Below are positions 1 through 8,545 of a stretch of 35,680 bases of DNA, one piece after another. Numbering within the stretch: the stretch's first letter is position 1; each line of letters opens with the position of its first letter. This stretch comes from an uncultured Saprospirales bacterium (GTDB lineage Bacteria > Bacteroidota > Bacteroidia > Chitinophagales > Saprospiraceae). Position numbers and translations under genes: made by a program. The stretch lies in contig CALCCH010000228.1 in assembly GCA_937899855.1 (NCBI GenBank), forward strand, positions 1 through 35,680, given 5' to 3'. A model generated the notes under the pieces. That model saw only the letters and a list, made by a program, of their open reading frames with translations, ran no database searches and was not told where the DNA came from.

Positions 1-2143
1 GGCTCTCCGACGACCAAGTGCAGGTCGAGCGGTTCGCAATCCCGGAAACGGCTGTTTTGTACTTTGGCCACCTGTACCCCGTGAAGGGCAATTGAGGCCT
101 TCGTCTTGTTGCGTTTGCCCTGGCCCACATTTTCGAAGGTACTGCGGTCTAGTACGAGCAGGGGGCCAAAGGTACTCTCGTCGCGCCCCCCGCGGTGTAG
201 GTGCAGCGCACTACCCGAAACGTCTTTGAAGGCACAGTCCTCGATCACCACATTTTCGACATTGTAGATACCGATGTCGTCCGTTTCTTTGTTAAGTGCC
301 AGTACGTGGCCATCCACCTGGGTAAAGGTGGCCCGACGGAGGACGATCGAATCAGCGAAGGTATTTTTGTAGCCCCGTAGGACGTCAAATGTATGGTTGA
401 CATCCAGGTCCCGAAAGTCGCAGCGGTCGATCATCAGCTTATAATTGCGGCTCATCGAATAACGGCTCGTACGGATCACCGTATTGCCGTGGGCGTCGGG
501 GGCCTCACTGCCATCGATGACCAGGTTATCCAAAGACAGGCTGCCGCCGTTTTCGATGTTGAACAGCGAAGTCCGCTGAAATTGTAGAACTGGTTTTTCG
601 CTGGCTCGGGAAATGATCGACAGGGGGTGGCGCAGGTCAATTGATTTTTCGACTACGTACTGACCCGCTGCCAATTCCAGTACGTCGCCACGCTGGGAAC
701 GCTGGATGGCTTCGTAGAGGGTATTGCGGCCGGGCGGACGGGGATGACTTTTCCGGTGTTGAAAAACACTTCTTCCTCCGCGCGCGGGTACCAACTCACC
801 CCGGTATTGTCGGGCGTGGCCCGCGTTCCGGTGGGTCGCATGCCCTTGCCCTCGGCCAGGGCCTCCCGAGGCATCAACAAGCCGTTGCTGTCCCTTTCGA
901 GAGTCAGCGCGGTGGGCTGAAAACCAGTGGGGGCGATGGGCTGCGCCTTGGGGGCAATCAAGTTCTCCCGGAAAGTAATGCCACTGATGTCGTCGTACAC
1001 GGTAAACAGCTCGTCCTTTTGTTCGTGGTAAAAGATGTTGTTGGTGACGAGGGTATTTTTTGGAACCGCACTGCGTTCCGCATCGCTACCCGCGCAGAGT
1101 TGGATGTGGTCACAATTGACGAAGGTGTTGTTGGAGGCTTCGGAGTCGATGACTTGGAAATAGCGGTTGGGCGGAGAATTGGGGACGCCGTTCATGATCA
1201 CCAGCGCGCCCCGGAAGCGGTAGCCGGTCAGGCCTTCGCCGTAGTTATTGATCACCTTTTGGGTTTCGTTGATGATGCGGATGCCCCCCGTATTGGACTT
1301 GCCGTTGCCAAAAAAGTAATTGCTCTCCACCAGGGTTTCGTTGCCGTGCCGCATGGTGAGCGTTCCTTGGCATTCGTAAAAAGTATTGTGGCGGTAAATG
1401 TTTTGGCAGGATTTGCTGGAGATGATTTCGTGCTCGCCGTTACAGCGATCAAAGTAATTGTACTCCACCACCGTATTGGAATTGGTGAGCGAATAATGAC
1501 TCGTTCCGACCCGCAGCGTTTCCCCACCGTTGGCCCCCAATATGGGCCGGTGCCCAAAATAATTGTGGTCGATCCGGTGGTGGTTTTCCCGGCTCGCTTC
1601 GGTATTTAGCCGAACCGCCAGGGTCACCCCGTGGTTTCTTTTTCCCGTCAGGTAGTTGTGGTCAAAGCGGTTGTTTTTCCCATAAATGCCCACCCAGTAA
1701 TCCGATTCAAAACGCTCCGGGTTGTTGTAATTGTCGAACACTCATTCCGTGACCCGACAGTGGTTGCAGAGCATTTGTTTGTCCTTCCGAAAGGCGATGA
1801 CCTCCTTGGTGGGGGTGTAGCCATTTGTAAACACCAGGCCCTCCACGTGCAGGTATTCCCCCGCGATCCGCAAATTGGATTGGCCCTCCAAAGTCACCCA
1901 CCCCTTTTCCTGCACCGTCAGGATAATCGGCTGCTCTGCCGTTCCCGTCCCGGTAAAAACCAGTTCGGCATCCCGCCAGACGCCATTGGCCAGGATGATG
2001 CGATCGCCCGGTTGGGCCGCCGCCACCGCCGCTTCAAAAGCCGCCACGTCGCGCACCAGGGTACCCGGTACGGATTCTCCACAGGCCAGCAAGAGCAGCA
2101 AACCGCAGCCCATTCCCAGTAAGGCCATTAATCTTTTTTCCAT
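1..2143 (-). pseudogene. PL6-family alginate lyase / chondroitinase-B-like lipoprotein, interrupted (in-frame TGA and frameshift), truncated by the window edge
   Basis: This is a parallel beta-helix polysaccharide lyase that would cut alginate-type uronic acid polymers by beta-elimination at the cell surface. It starts at ATG 2143 with a lipoprotein signal (LLLLLAC, Cys21). The N-terminal catalytic domain carries NGGETLRVG, then IISSKS (Lys ~244) and TMRHGN (Arg ~265). The Lys-Arg spacing of 21 matches the catalytic pair known in PL6. Translation is broken twice. An in-frame TGA at 1742-1744 sits between CRVTE and VFDNYNNPER, where relatives usually have Cys. One base is missing near 729-734 (CCCGGCC where CCCGGGCC restores the frame), after which a second beta-helix domain (from RPGRNTLYEAI) reads openly to base 1. 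Visible pieces are 1742-2143, 653-1741 and 1-~730. It lies downstream of SusC/SusD on the same strand, which supports an alginate role. Family assignment is confident; whether it is a true pseudogene or a sequence error is not. Confidence 0.85.
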
Positions 2144-2202
2144 GTGGTCATCGTTCTTTTGGTCGAAATATGTCGGATAAAAAAATTGCCCCCACCTCTA
2201 GC

Positions 2203-2221
2203 GGGGAGCCCAAGGCTCCCC
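2203..2221 (-). other. Intercistronic hairpin between susD and the PL6 gene
   Basis: A perfect 8-bp inverted repeat (GGGGAGCC, 3-nt loop, GGCTCCCC) lies in the 119-bp gap between SusD and the lyase. On the minus transcript no T-run follows directly; a run of seven T's comes about 20 nt later. It may be an mRNA processing or stabilising hairpin that sets different SusD and lyase levels, or a weak partial terminator. The role is inference. Confidence 0.45.
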
Positions 2222-2262
2222 GAAGAAGTTATGGATGAGGGTACGAAACTTAAGCTTGTTCT

Positions 2263-3576
2263 TTAGTAGCCATCGTTTTGCGTGATGACGCCAAAGCTGG
2301 CCAGCACTTCCGAAATCGGGAGGGGGAACAGGTGGTAGCGCGCAGCAATCGTCTGATCCATCTCGGCAGCGACCGTGCCGGTACGGACCAGGTCAAACCA
2401 GCGGTGGCCTTCGATGGCCAGCGCTAGGCGGCGGTCGTCCTGAATGGCTTGGCGCACCAGCTCCGGGGTATTGAAGACGGTGTGATCCAGGGGATCCAAT
2501 CCAGCCCGGGTGCGGATGGGGTCCAGCAGGTCGAGTACCGTTTCGGCAGTGGCCCCATTCTCGTTTCGCGTTTCGGCGTACAAGAGCAGGACATCGGCCA
2601 GACGCAATTCGATCCAGTCGTGGTCGGGTCCGCCGGTCTGCGGGAATTTGGGCGAAGCCAGGGTGGCGGTATCAATCGTCACCGCCCGGCGCAGGTCACC
2701 GGGGCTGGCGTCAAAGGCCGCGACCAAATCCAGGTCCAGGGGTTCTAAGGATTTGGTGTCCAAGCCACCGGACCAAGACCAGAACTCGGAAAAGCCGTAT
2801 TCATCGACCACGGAACTCGATACTTGGGTAGCAAAAATGATTTCCGAATTCAAGTCATTGCCCATTCCAAAAATGTCGGCAAAGTCAGCTTGGAGGCTGA
2901 TTCCGACGGCCTCCGCTCCTTCAATCACGGCCGCCAGCTGGGGTTCGGCGCGGTTAAATTCTCCCAGTTGGACGAATACTTTGCCCAACAAACCCTGCGC
3001 TGCGTAGCGCGAGGCCCGACCGTCCACGATTTCCACTCCCAAGGCCGCAATGGCATCCTCCAGATCGGGGATGATGACGTTGTTGTATACGTCTGCCGCC
3101 GGCTGACGGACCAGGATGGAGCCATCGGTAGTGCTGGGCGTAGCGGATAGGTTGAGGGGAACGTCGCCAAAGACGCGGACGAGTTTGAAGTAGGACAGGG
3201 CGCGTAAAAATTTGGCTTCCCCCACTTCGGTGGCATCCGTAGAATTTTCGATCACGTTATTGGCGCTCAGGATGGACTTGTACAGGGCGGTGTAGAAGGG
3301 ACCAAAAAATTGATCCTCCATGGCCGTTAGGTCGGGACCGTAGCTATCGAATTCGGTAAAGGGCGGTTCGATCATCAGCGCATTGTCCGCCCGAAAGTCG
3401 CCCATCACGGCCATGGGCGTTACCGATCCGAGTTGGTAATAGTAGGCCGCGTTCAGGACCCCGCCGTACTCCGTCAGAGATTCCGAGCTGGCGATATTGG
3501 AGGGAAACTGTTCCAAGTCGTTGTTGCAGGCGACGAGCAACAACAGGGATCCTATGATTAGGGATAAGATTCTCAT
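2263..3576 (-). CDS. SusD/RagB-family outer-membrane glycan-binding lipoprotein
   Basis: This is the surface lipoprotein that captures oligosaccharides and forms the lid of the SusC transporter; with its neighbours the likely ligand is alginate-type oligouronate. The 437-residue product has a lipoprotein signal (LLLLVAC, Cys17) and a TPR-like helical N-terminal half (FYTALYKSILSANNVIEN, EAKFLRALSYFKLVRVFGDVPL). It ends with the family hallmark near the C-terminus (IELRLADVLLLYAE, RTRAGL, DDRRLALAIEGHRWFDLVRTG, HLFPLP). The length is slightly short for the family but no gap is evident. It starts 11 nt after the SusC stop, so the two are almost certainly cotranscribed and probably translated in a coupled fashion. 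Ligand specificity cannot be read from the sequence. Confidence 0.93.
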   Translation of the reverse strand: MRILSLIIGSLLLLVACNNDLEQFPSNIASSESLTEYGGVLNAAYYYQLGSVTPMAVMGDFRADNALMIEPPFTEFDSYGPDLTAMEDQFFGPFYTALYKSILSANNVIENSTDATEVGEAKFLRALSYFKLVRVFGDVPLNLSATPSTTDGSILVRQPAADVYNNVIIPDLEDAIAALGVEIVDGRASRYAAQGLLGKVFVQLGEFNRAEPQLAAVIEGAEAVGISLQADFADIFGMGNDLNSEIIFATQVSSSVVDEYGFSEFWSWSGGLDTKSLEPLDLDLVAAFDASPGDLRRAVTIDTATLASPKFPQTGGPDHDWIELRLADVLLLYAETRNENGATAETVLDLLDPIRTRAGLDPLDHTVFNTPELVRQAIQDDRRLALAIEGHRWFDLVRTGTVAAEMDQTIAARYHLFPLPISEVLASFGVITQNDGY

Positions 3577-3587
3577 CGTGTTAGATT

Positions 3588-6500
3588 TTAGAAATTAACG
3601 TTTACACCCAGCGTAAAACTTCTCACCACTGGACTGGCTCCTACCTGGACCCCGTAGGTGGTGGGGCCGCGATAACCCGAGTTGGTGATCTCCACGCCTT
3701 CGGGATTGAACGAGGTGTAATCGGAGCCCATCAGGTAGAGCAAATTGGTACTGGCCACGTAGACCCGAGCGGAGCGCAAACCCGCTTTGCTCAGCCAGTC
3801 GGGATTGAGGGTGTAGCCAAGGGTGACGTTACGCAGCGCGACGTAGGAGGCATCCTGGATCATTGCGTCGGTCTGGTCCCGGTTGCGGGCGTAGTGCAGG
3901 CCATTGTGATCGGCGATGCCGTCTTCATCCGCATCAAAGTCGTCGCGTAGGCGCCCCCCCCACTGGGAGTTGTAGTACAGCGGGTCGATGTTGTAGACCT
4001 CACCGCCCTGGGCCCCCTGAAACTGAAAGGACAGGTCAAAATCAAGGTAGGTAACTTGGCTGCTAAAGCCCCAGTAAAAATCCGGGGTATTTTGTCCGAT
4101 CTTGACCAGGTCACCGCCCTCTTCGACCGTACGCGTCCGGTCGATCACCCCGTCTCCGTTTTGGTCGACGACGTAGCTTTCGCCACTGTTGAGGCCAATG
4201 ACCAGGGTGGGATCTTCGATGTATTTCATTTCCTCGGGGGAGATGGTTTCCAGGCCCCACATTTCTCCAATTTCTCCACCGACGTAATTCCTAAAAACTG
4301 GCCCCCGGCCACTCTGTCCGTAGATTTCGGGCGCCAATTCGTCCAAACCACCCAGGTCGGTAATCTCCGAATTGACCGTAGAGAGGTTGGCACTCACCGT
4401 CCAGCGGAGCTGCCCCTGGTTGATCAAGTTGGCCCCCAATTCCAACTCCAAGCCCGAGCTTTCCACATCCCCCGAGTTGAGGGCGATGGCGGTGGTCCCG
4501 AGTACTTCCGAGACGCTTTGGTTGATCAGGATGTCTTCGATGTTGGAGGTATAGTAATCAAGGCCCAGGCGAAAGCGATTTTCGAGAAAACCCAGGTTGA
4601 TGCCCAGGTTGGTTTCGGTATTGGTTTGCCAGGTCAAGTTGGGGTTAGCGATGTCCGAGGGGATCAAAAAGGCATTGCCAAATACCGAGGCCTGCGGGTT
4701 GAGCAAGCTCAGTGAATTGTAGGCCCCCAGGAAGGAGGTGGTGCCCAACGATCCGGTGCTAAAGCGGAGTTTGATATCGCTCAAGATTTCCGAATTGTAG
4801 AAAGATTCGTTGTGGACGTTCCAGCCCAGGGAAAGGGCGGGGAAGGTTTCGAAGCGATTGTTCACCCCGAAGCGCGAATCCCCATCCCGCCGGACCGACA
4901 CCGAGGCGAGGTAGCGATTGTCGAAGGCGTAGTTGACCCGGGCAAAGAGGCTCCTTCTCGAAATCGTCTCGTTTCTCTCCGATATCGCAATATCGGCGGG
5001 TTCGAGGAGGGCAAAGTTCTGGGGCTGTCCAAAGGGCACGTTCGAGCCAGCCAGGGCAATTCCGTTGATGTTGAAGTTTTGGAATTCCATCCCCACCACC
5101 GCCGACACATCGTGCTGGCCCAGTACCTTGGTGTAGTTTAGGGTCGTTTCGCTCAGCCAGGACGACCGCTTGAGGTCCGTCTGATCCAGGGCGGTCTGGT
5201 TGGTCCGGGCCCGGGAGTCAAACTCGAGGCCACGCCAGAAATAATCGCGGGTATCGTTGAGGTCACCGCCGAGTACCGTCCGGATGTTCAGGCCATCCAC
5301 CAATCGAAACTGCAGGTAGGAACTCACGTTACCAAAGTAGGTTCGTTGCCAGCGTTCCGTATTGTCGAGCTTGGTGGCGGGGCCCGCATCTCCCGACCCC
5401 CCGATGCCATTCCCACTACGGCCGTAGTGCCAATCCTGCGCCGTCATTCCCGGCTCCAGGGTATAAATGCTACTGTTCCAGGGCGCATCGTCGCCGCCCC
5501 GAAAACCGGAGTCAAAAGCGGCCAAACCCAATTCCTGCGCCTGCTGGTCCAGCTGCTGGACAAAGGCGATCGAGGCCGCGGTGTGGTAAATCGGGTGGAC
5601 GCTGTAGGCCCGCAGGAGATCCCGCTGATCGTGACCTTCAATGTCGCGGTTGGAAACGAAGCCATTGACGCTCAGTCCGGTGCTAAAGCGATCGCTCAAT
5701 TTGGCGTCGAGATTCAAGCGGGCATTGTAGCGTTCAAACCCCTGGGTAATCACGATGCCCTTGGTATTCAGGTAGCCGACCGAAGCAAAGTAACTGACGT
5801 TGTCGGTTCCCCCACTGACGCTAAAATCGTGGTTCATACTGTTCCCATTTTGGAACAGCCAGTCCTCCACGGCCGTCACATCGGGAGAGTTGCGGTAAGC
5901 ATTGAGCCGGTAATTGTACACGGCGGGATCCACCTCCGACACGTCGAAGGTGCCGTTGGCGACGTTGTTCTCGATGGTATTGGCCCATTCGCCGGCCGTC
6001 GGGTTGATGTTGTCCCCTACGTAGCGACTGGAAGTACTCACGTAGGCATTGTAGCTAAAGCGGGGCTGACCCGATTGGCCCTTCTTGGGCGTCACCAGGA
6101 TCACGCCATTGGCCCCCCGCGAGCCGTAGATGGCGGCGGAGGCGGCGTCCTTGAGGACCTCCATGCTTTCGATGTCATTGGGATTGACGGTGGCCAGGCT
6201 GCCCGAAATCGGATAGCCATCCACCACAATTAGGGGATTGGACGCTCCGGAGATGGAAGAAGCCGCGCGAATCTGAATCTTGGGATCCGCACCGGGTGCC
6301 CCATCCTGATTTTGAATCAGAACGCCAGCCAGTTTTCCGGCCAGGGCATCATCGACCCGATTGGCCTGGATCGCCGCCAGATCGGCCCCCTCGACTTGGG
6401 CGATGGCTCCCGTATTGTGCGATTTTTTTCGCGAGCCATAACCCACCACCACGATTTCGTCCAAAACGGATACATCGCTGATCAAGGCGATGTTGTACTC

Positions 6501-6815
6501 CGTTCGGGCGTCTACCACCACGGTCTGGTCTTTGTAACCCGTATAACTAAAAACGAGGGTACTCCCCTCCCTTACCTCGATCGAGAATTTGCCGTCGACA
6601 TCCGTCACGGTTCCCGAGGTGGTCCCCTTGACGAGGACGGTCACCCCAATGAGGGGCAATCCATCCGGGGAGGAGGTCACGATTCCGGTGATGGGCTTCA
6701 CCGCGGCGGCGTGGAGGGTATTCCCCGCCGCGAATAGGGGCAAGCACAGCAACAACACCAGCCGACAACAAGCCCCAATGGAATTAATGGAACGATTTGT
6801 TAACTTTGTTATCAT
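3588..6815 (-). CDS. SusC/RagA-family TonB-dependent outer-membrane transporter
   Basis: A 1,075-residue beta-barrel importer of oligosaccharides, energised by TonB. In order it shows a signal peptide (hydrophobic stretch ~18-36), a carboxypeptidase-regulatory-like beta-sandwich (~41-112, with ITGIVTSSPDGLPLIGVTV and FSIEVREGSTLVFSYTGY), a TonB-box-like segment DEIVVVGYGS (119-128), a plug domain (~135-245, with SNPLIVVDGYPISG and IYGSRGANGVILVTPKKG) and the barrel ending in the aromatic C-terminus SFTLGVNVNF. There is no N-terminal STN domain, so direct anti-sigma signalling is not expected. It is the first structural gene of the PUL, 11 nt before SusD. A 388-bp spacer separates it from the GntR regulator. 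The start ATG is preceded by an A-rich leader typical of Bacteroidota rather than a strong Shine-Dalgarno. Confidence 0.95.
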   Translation of the reverse strand: MITKLTNRSINSIGACCRLVLLLCLPLFAAGNTLHAAAVKPITGIVTSSPDGLPLIGVTVLVKGTTSGTVTDVDGKFSIEVREGSTLVFSYTGYKDQTVVVDARTEYNIALISDVSVLDEIVVVGYGSRKKSHNTGAIAQVEGADLAAIQANRVDDALAGKLAGVLIQNQDGAPGADPKIQIRAASSISGASNPLIVVDGYPISGSLATVNPNDIESMEVLKDAASAAIYGSRGANGVILVTPKKGQSGQPRFSYNAYVSTSSRYVGDNINPTAGEWANTIENNVANGTFDVSEVDPAVYNYRLNAYRNSPDVTAVEDWLFQNGNSMNHDFSVSGGTDNVSYFASVGYLNTKGIVITQGFERYNARLNLDAKLSDRFSTGLSVNGFVSNRDIEGHDQRDLLRAYSVHPIYHTAASIAFVQQLDQQAQELGLAAFDSGFRGGDDAPWNSSIYTLEPGMTAQDWHYGRSGNGIGGSGDAGPATKLDNTERWQRTYFGNVSSYLQFRLVDGLNIRTVLGGDLNDTRDYFWRGLEFDSRARTNQTALDQTDLKRSSWLSETTLNYTKVLGQHDVSAVVGMEFQNFNINGIALAGSNVPFGQPQNFALLEPADIAISERNETISRRSLFARVNYAFDNRYLASVSVRRDGDSRFGVNNRFETFPALSLGWNVHNESFYNSEILSDIKLRFSTGSLGTTSFLGAYNSLSLLNPQASVFGNAFLIPSDIANPNLTWQTNTETNLGINLGFLENRFRLGLDYYTSNIEDILINQSVSEVLGTTAIALNSGDVESSGLELELGANLINQGQLRWTVSANLSTVNSEITDLGGLDELAPEIYGQSGRGPVFRNYVGGEIGEMWGLETISPEEMKYIEDPTLVIGLNSGESYVVDQNGDGVIDRTRTVEEGGDLVKIGQNTPDFYWGFSSQVTYLDFDLSFQFQGAQGGEVYNIDPLYYNSQWGGRLRDDFDADEDGIADHNGLHYARNRDQTDAMIQDASYVALRNVTLGYTLNPDWLSKAGLRSARVYVASTNLLYLMGSDYTSFNPEGVEITNSGYRGPTTYGVQVGASPVVRSFTLGVNVNF

Positions 6816-6847
6816 AATTTCTTTTTTTATTTATTTACCTAATGTCA

Positions 6848-6870
6848 GCTCACCTTCGGGTGGGCTTTTT
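6848..6870 (+). terminator. Rho-independent terminator-like hairpin facing away from susC
   Basis: A 7-bp stem (GCTCACC / GGTGGGC, one G-T wobble) closed by a TTCG tetraloop is followed at once by TTTTT on the plus strand. On the minus strand the same hairpin lies about 33 nt before the susC start and has no T-run. No plus-strand gene precedes it, so it would terminate RNA made antisense to the 5' end of susC. Confidence 0.5.
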
Positions 6871-6974
6871 CTATCTAAGGGTTCGGCTGGGGAAAGAGCT
6901 CCTCAGCCTAAAGCGCGTTTGCTTTGAGGGAGCGATTACAAAAGATGCGGTAGTTGATCGTACGTCGGTATCAG

Positions 6975-7000
6975 GTACCCGACTGTACATCAGTCGGTAC
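6975..7000. repeat. Inverted repeat in the susC upstream region
   Basis: GTACC(C)GACTG and CAGTCGGTAC flank the 5-nt centre TACAT, giving a 10-bp stem with one bulged C. It could be a regulator operator (dimer site) or an RNA hairpin in the susC leader. It does not resemble the TTGGT/ACCAA palindrome found before gntR. Confidence 0.4.
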
Positions 7001-7203
7001 TGGAAGTGCTTGGTCTGCCCGAGCGCGCTTTATCCAAGCTGGAAAGGCGGCCGAGCTCGTGGGCAAGTACGGAAATCGAATGATGGAGCATTACGAGCGT
7101 CCATCAGGGTGGATTGTCGGAGTTGCTTAGGTAGAGTTGTGGGCGTGATTTGGTTTCATACGGAAGAGGTTTGGTTATAGTTCAATATGGTAACAATTGA
7201 GGG

Positions 7204-7944
7204 CTAGGCTTTCCCATTGCCCTGCTGTTGTTTGAGGCGTTGGCTGTAGTCGAAGACGTCTTTGAGGTGGACCTGCATGGCCGCCGCTGCCGCTTCCGGC
7301 TCTTGGGCGACGATGTGTTGTAGGATGATGCGGTGTTCCTGTAAGACGTCGGCCGTTCGGCCGTCTTCGCAGATGTCGAGCTTGATAAAATTATTGATGA
7401 TGTCGGGCGTGATGATCAGCATCAGGGATTTGAGGACAACGTTTTGGCTGGCCTCCGCAATTTTTAGGTGAAAGAGCAGATCCTCTTCGACTGCTTGTTG
7501 GCCCAGTTGGATCTTATTTTCGTAGGCTTCCAGGGCGGCCTTGAGGGTGTCCAGGTCCGCCTCGGAGCGTCGCTGGGCCGCTAGCTTGGCGGATTCGGTT
7601 TCTAGCAGTACACGGGTTTCGACGAGGGAGGCGAAGTCACTATTTTCGATTTTCAACACATCTGAGATTAGGCCCTCCAGGGCGGTGATCCCCATGCCCG
7701 CTACGACCGTTCCGCTCTGGGGGAGGGTTTTGAGAATGCCGTAGAATTCCAGTTTCTTGATGGCGTCGCGGACGTTACTGCGACCGACACCCAGTTTTTC
7801 CGCCAGTTTGCGTTCGGGCGGCAGTTTATCGCCCGGTTTCAGTTGCCCGGAGGTGATCAATTCCCGGACCTGCCGGATGATCTTATCCACCGGGGATTCA
7901 ATTCTTATTTCTTGAAAACGCTTAAGTACGTCGAACTCTCCCAT
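7204..7944 (-). CDS. GntR-family (FadR/FCD subfamily) transcriptional regulator of the alginate-type PUL
   Basis: A cytoplasmic DNA-binding regulator, probably sensing a sugar-acid metabolite and controlling the adjacent SusC/SusD/PL6 genes. From ATG 7944 it has 246 residues: a winged helix-turn-helix (about 15-85; SPVDKIIRQVRELI, LKPGDKLPPERKLAEKLGVGRSNVRDAIKKLEFYGIL, SGTVV) and an all-helical FCD ligand domain (ETRVLLETESAKLAA, FHLKIAEASQN, EHRIILQHI, HLKDVF). The reading frame extends upstream to TTG 8007, but that codon lies inside the -7 box (8005-8012), so the ATG is preferred. FadR-type regulators are recurrent neighbours of alginate loci in Bacteroidota. Its own leader holds a palindromic operator (7979-7994), suggesting autoregulation. 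The ligand is not visible from sequence. Confidence 0.9.
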   Translation of the reverse strand: MGEFDVLKRFQEIRIESPVDKIIRQVRELITSGQLKPGDKLPPERKLAEKLGVGRSNVRDAIKKLEFYGILKTLPQSGTVVAGMGITALEGLISDVLKIENSDFASLVETRVLLETESAKLAAQRRSEADLDTLKAALEAYENKIQLGQQAVEEDLLFHLKIAEASQNVVLKSLMLIITPDIINNFIKLDICEDGRTADVLQEHRIILQHIVAQEPEAAAAAMQVHLKDVFDYSQRLKQQQGNGKA

Positions 7945-7978
7945 ACGGTATTTGATTTCGCTTTTTTGGTTCACTAAA

Positions 7979-7994
7979 AATTGGTCAACCAATT
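7979..7994. promoter_or_regulatory. Candidate GntR operator (TTGGT-CA-ACCAA palindrome)
   Basis: AATTGGTCAACCAATT is a perfect palindrome with 7-bp arms around CA. It closely resembles the PdhR/FadR-subfamily operators (TTGGT-n3-ACCAA), differing in spacer length. It sits just downstream of the gntR -7 box, about where transcription would start, with another TTGGT half site at 7966-7970. Binding by the adjacent regulator would repress its own gene. No full copy was found upstream of susC. Confidence 0.6.
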
Positions 7995-8004
7995 CATGGT
8001 ACGC

Positions 8005-8034
8005 CAAAACTAGACATTAATGGGGAATTGCAAA
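8005..8034 (-). promoter_or_regulatory. gntR promoter
   Basis: The minus strand reads TTTG (8034-8031), an 18-nt spacer, then TAGTTTTG (8012-8005), a perfect TAnnTTTG -7 box of the Bacteroidota type; the spacer is slightly short of the usual 19-21. The implied start is near 7998, about 54 nt before ATG 7944. Confidence 0.55.
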
Positions 8035-8185
8035 AATTTTTAGTGGTTTTTTCCCATTTCTGCCGTAAAAAGTGGGGCAAAGGGCTGTTTAAACCGGAGA
8101 ATGCGGGGAAATGGGGGGGAGAAGGTGGGGGGCTTGGAGAAAACGCGGTGGCGGTGGATGGGCTTAGTGGTAGTGGTTGGGTACG

Positions 8186-8222
8186 AAAAAAGCCTTGTGA
8201 AAATGTAATTCACAAGGCTTTT
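8186..8222 (-). terminator. Rho-independent terminator of tRNA-Lys
   Basis: On the minus strand GCCTTGTGAA and TTCACAAGGC form a perfect 10-bp stem around a 7-nt loop (extended by AAAA/TTTT), followed by TTTTTT. It lies 13 nt beyond the tRNA 3' end. Confidence 0.85.
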
Positions 8223-8235
8223 GTAAGGTGGATAG

Positions 8236-8308
8236 TGACCTGGCCGGGGTTCGAACCCGGGACCCTTTGATTAAAAGTCAAATGCTCTACCAGCTGAGCT
8301 ACCAGGTC
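8236..8308 (-). tRNA. tRNA-Lys (anticodon UUU)
   Basis: A 73-nt cloverleaf reads on the minus strand: acceptor GACCTGG paired with CCAGGTC plus discriminator A, D-arm with AGCTCAGCTGGTAGAGC, anticodon arm with loop CTTTTAA (anticodon TTT at 8275-8273), and T-arm GGGTTCGAACCC-type. CCA is not encoded. It has its own promoter and terminator, so it is a monocistronic transcript. Confidence 0.97.
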
Positions 8309-8357
8309 AAGTCATCGGAACGGCGGGACCTCTTTTTGCCCCACCTCATTTGCACCT

Positions 8358-8389
8358 CTAAGCTAATCAAATTCCACTTTCTCTACAAA
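8358..8389 (-). promoter_or_regulatory. tRNA-Lys promoter
   Basis: TTTG (8389-8386), a 20-nt spacer, then TAGCTTAG (8365-8358) match the Bacteroidota -33/-7 consensus with one mismatch. The implied start is about 43 nt before the tRNA 5' end. Confidence 0.65.
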
Positions 8390-8545
8390 TGAGACGCAAA
8401 AATAGTTCATTCCCCCCGAATATCCAACCCCGGCCAAAAAGATTTTTGTAAAAAACCAGTTGCCCTCCCAGCGGAAGGACCACTCCAAACTTTATCTTTA
8501 TCAAAAAGTCTCTTTTCTTTTTTCCGCTCCTCCGCTACTAATCCC

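Larger units (their letters stand above)
6816..7203. other. Gene-free susC leader / gntR 3' region
   Basis: No credible gene lies in this 388-bp stretch; the short reading frames have no protein character. It must hold the susC promoter, but I find no convincing TTTG/TAnnTTTG pair on the minus strand. It does hold a plus-strand terminator-like hairpin (6848-6870) and a strong inverted repeat (6975-7000), listed separately. A long structured 5' leader for susC is possible. Confidence 0.5.

Noticed and set aside
1742-1744. TGA as selenocysteine or a recoded codon
   Set aside because: TGA ends dinB and the HAD gene normally here. A second interruption in the same gene is a frameshift, another gene is cut by TAG, and no selenocysteine hairpin was evident.
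8028-8270. 80-codon plus-strand frame between gntR and tRNA-Lys
   Set aside because: It runs through the tRNA terminator and into the tRNA gene; Gly/Lys-rich noise.
8236-8308. tRNA-Lys as an integration site for the alginate locus
   Set aside because: No duplicate of the tRNA 3' end and no integrase are present in the window.
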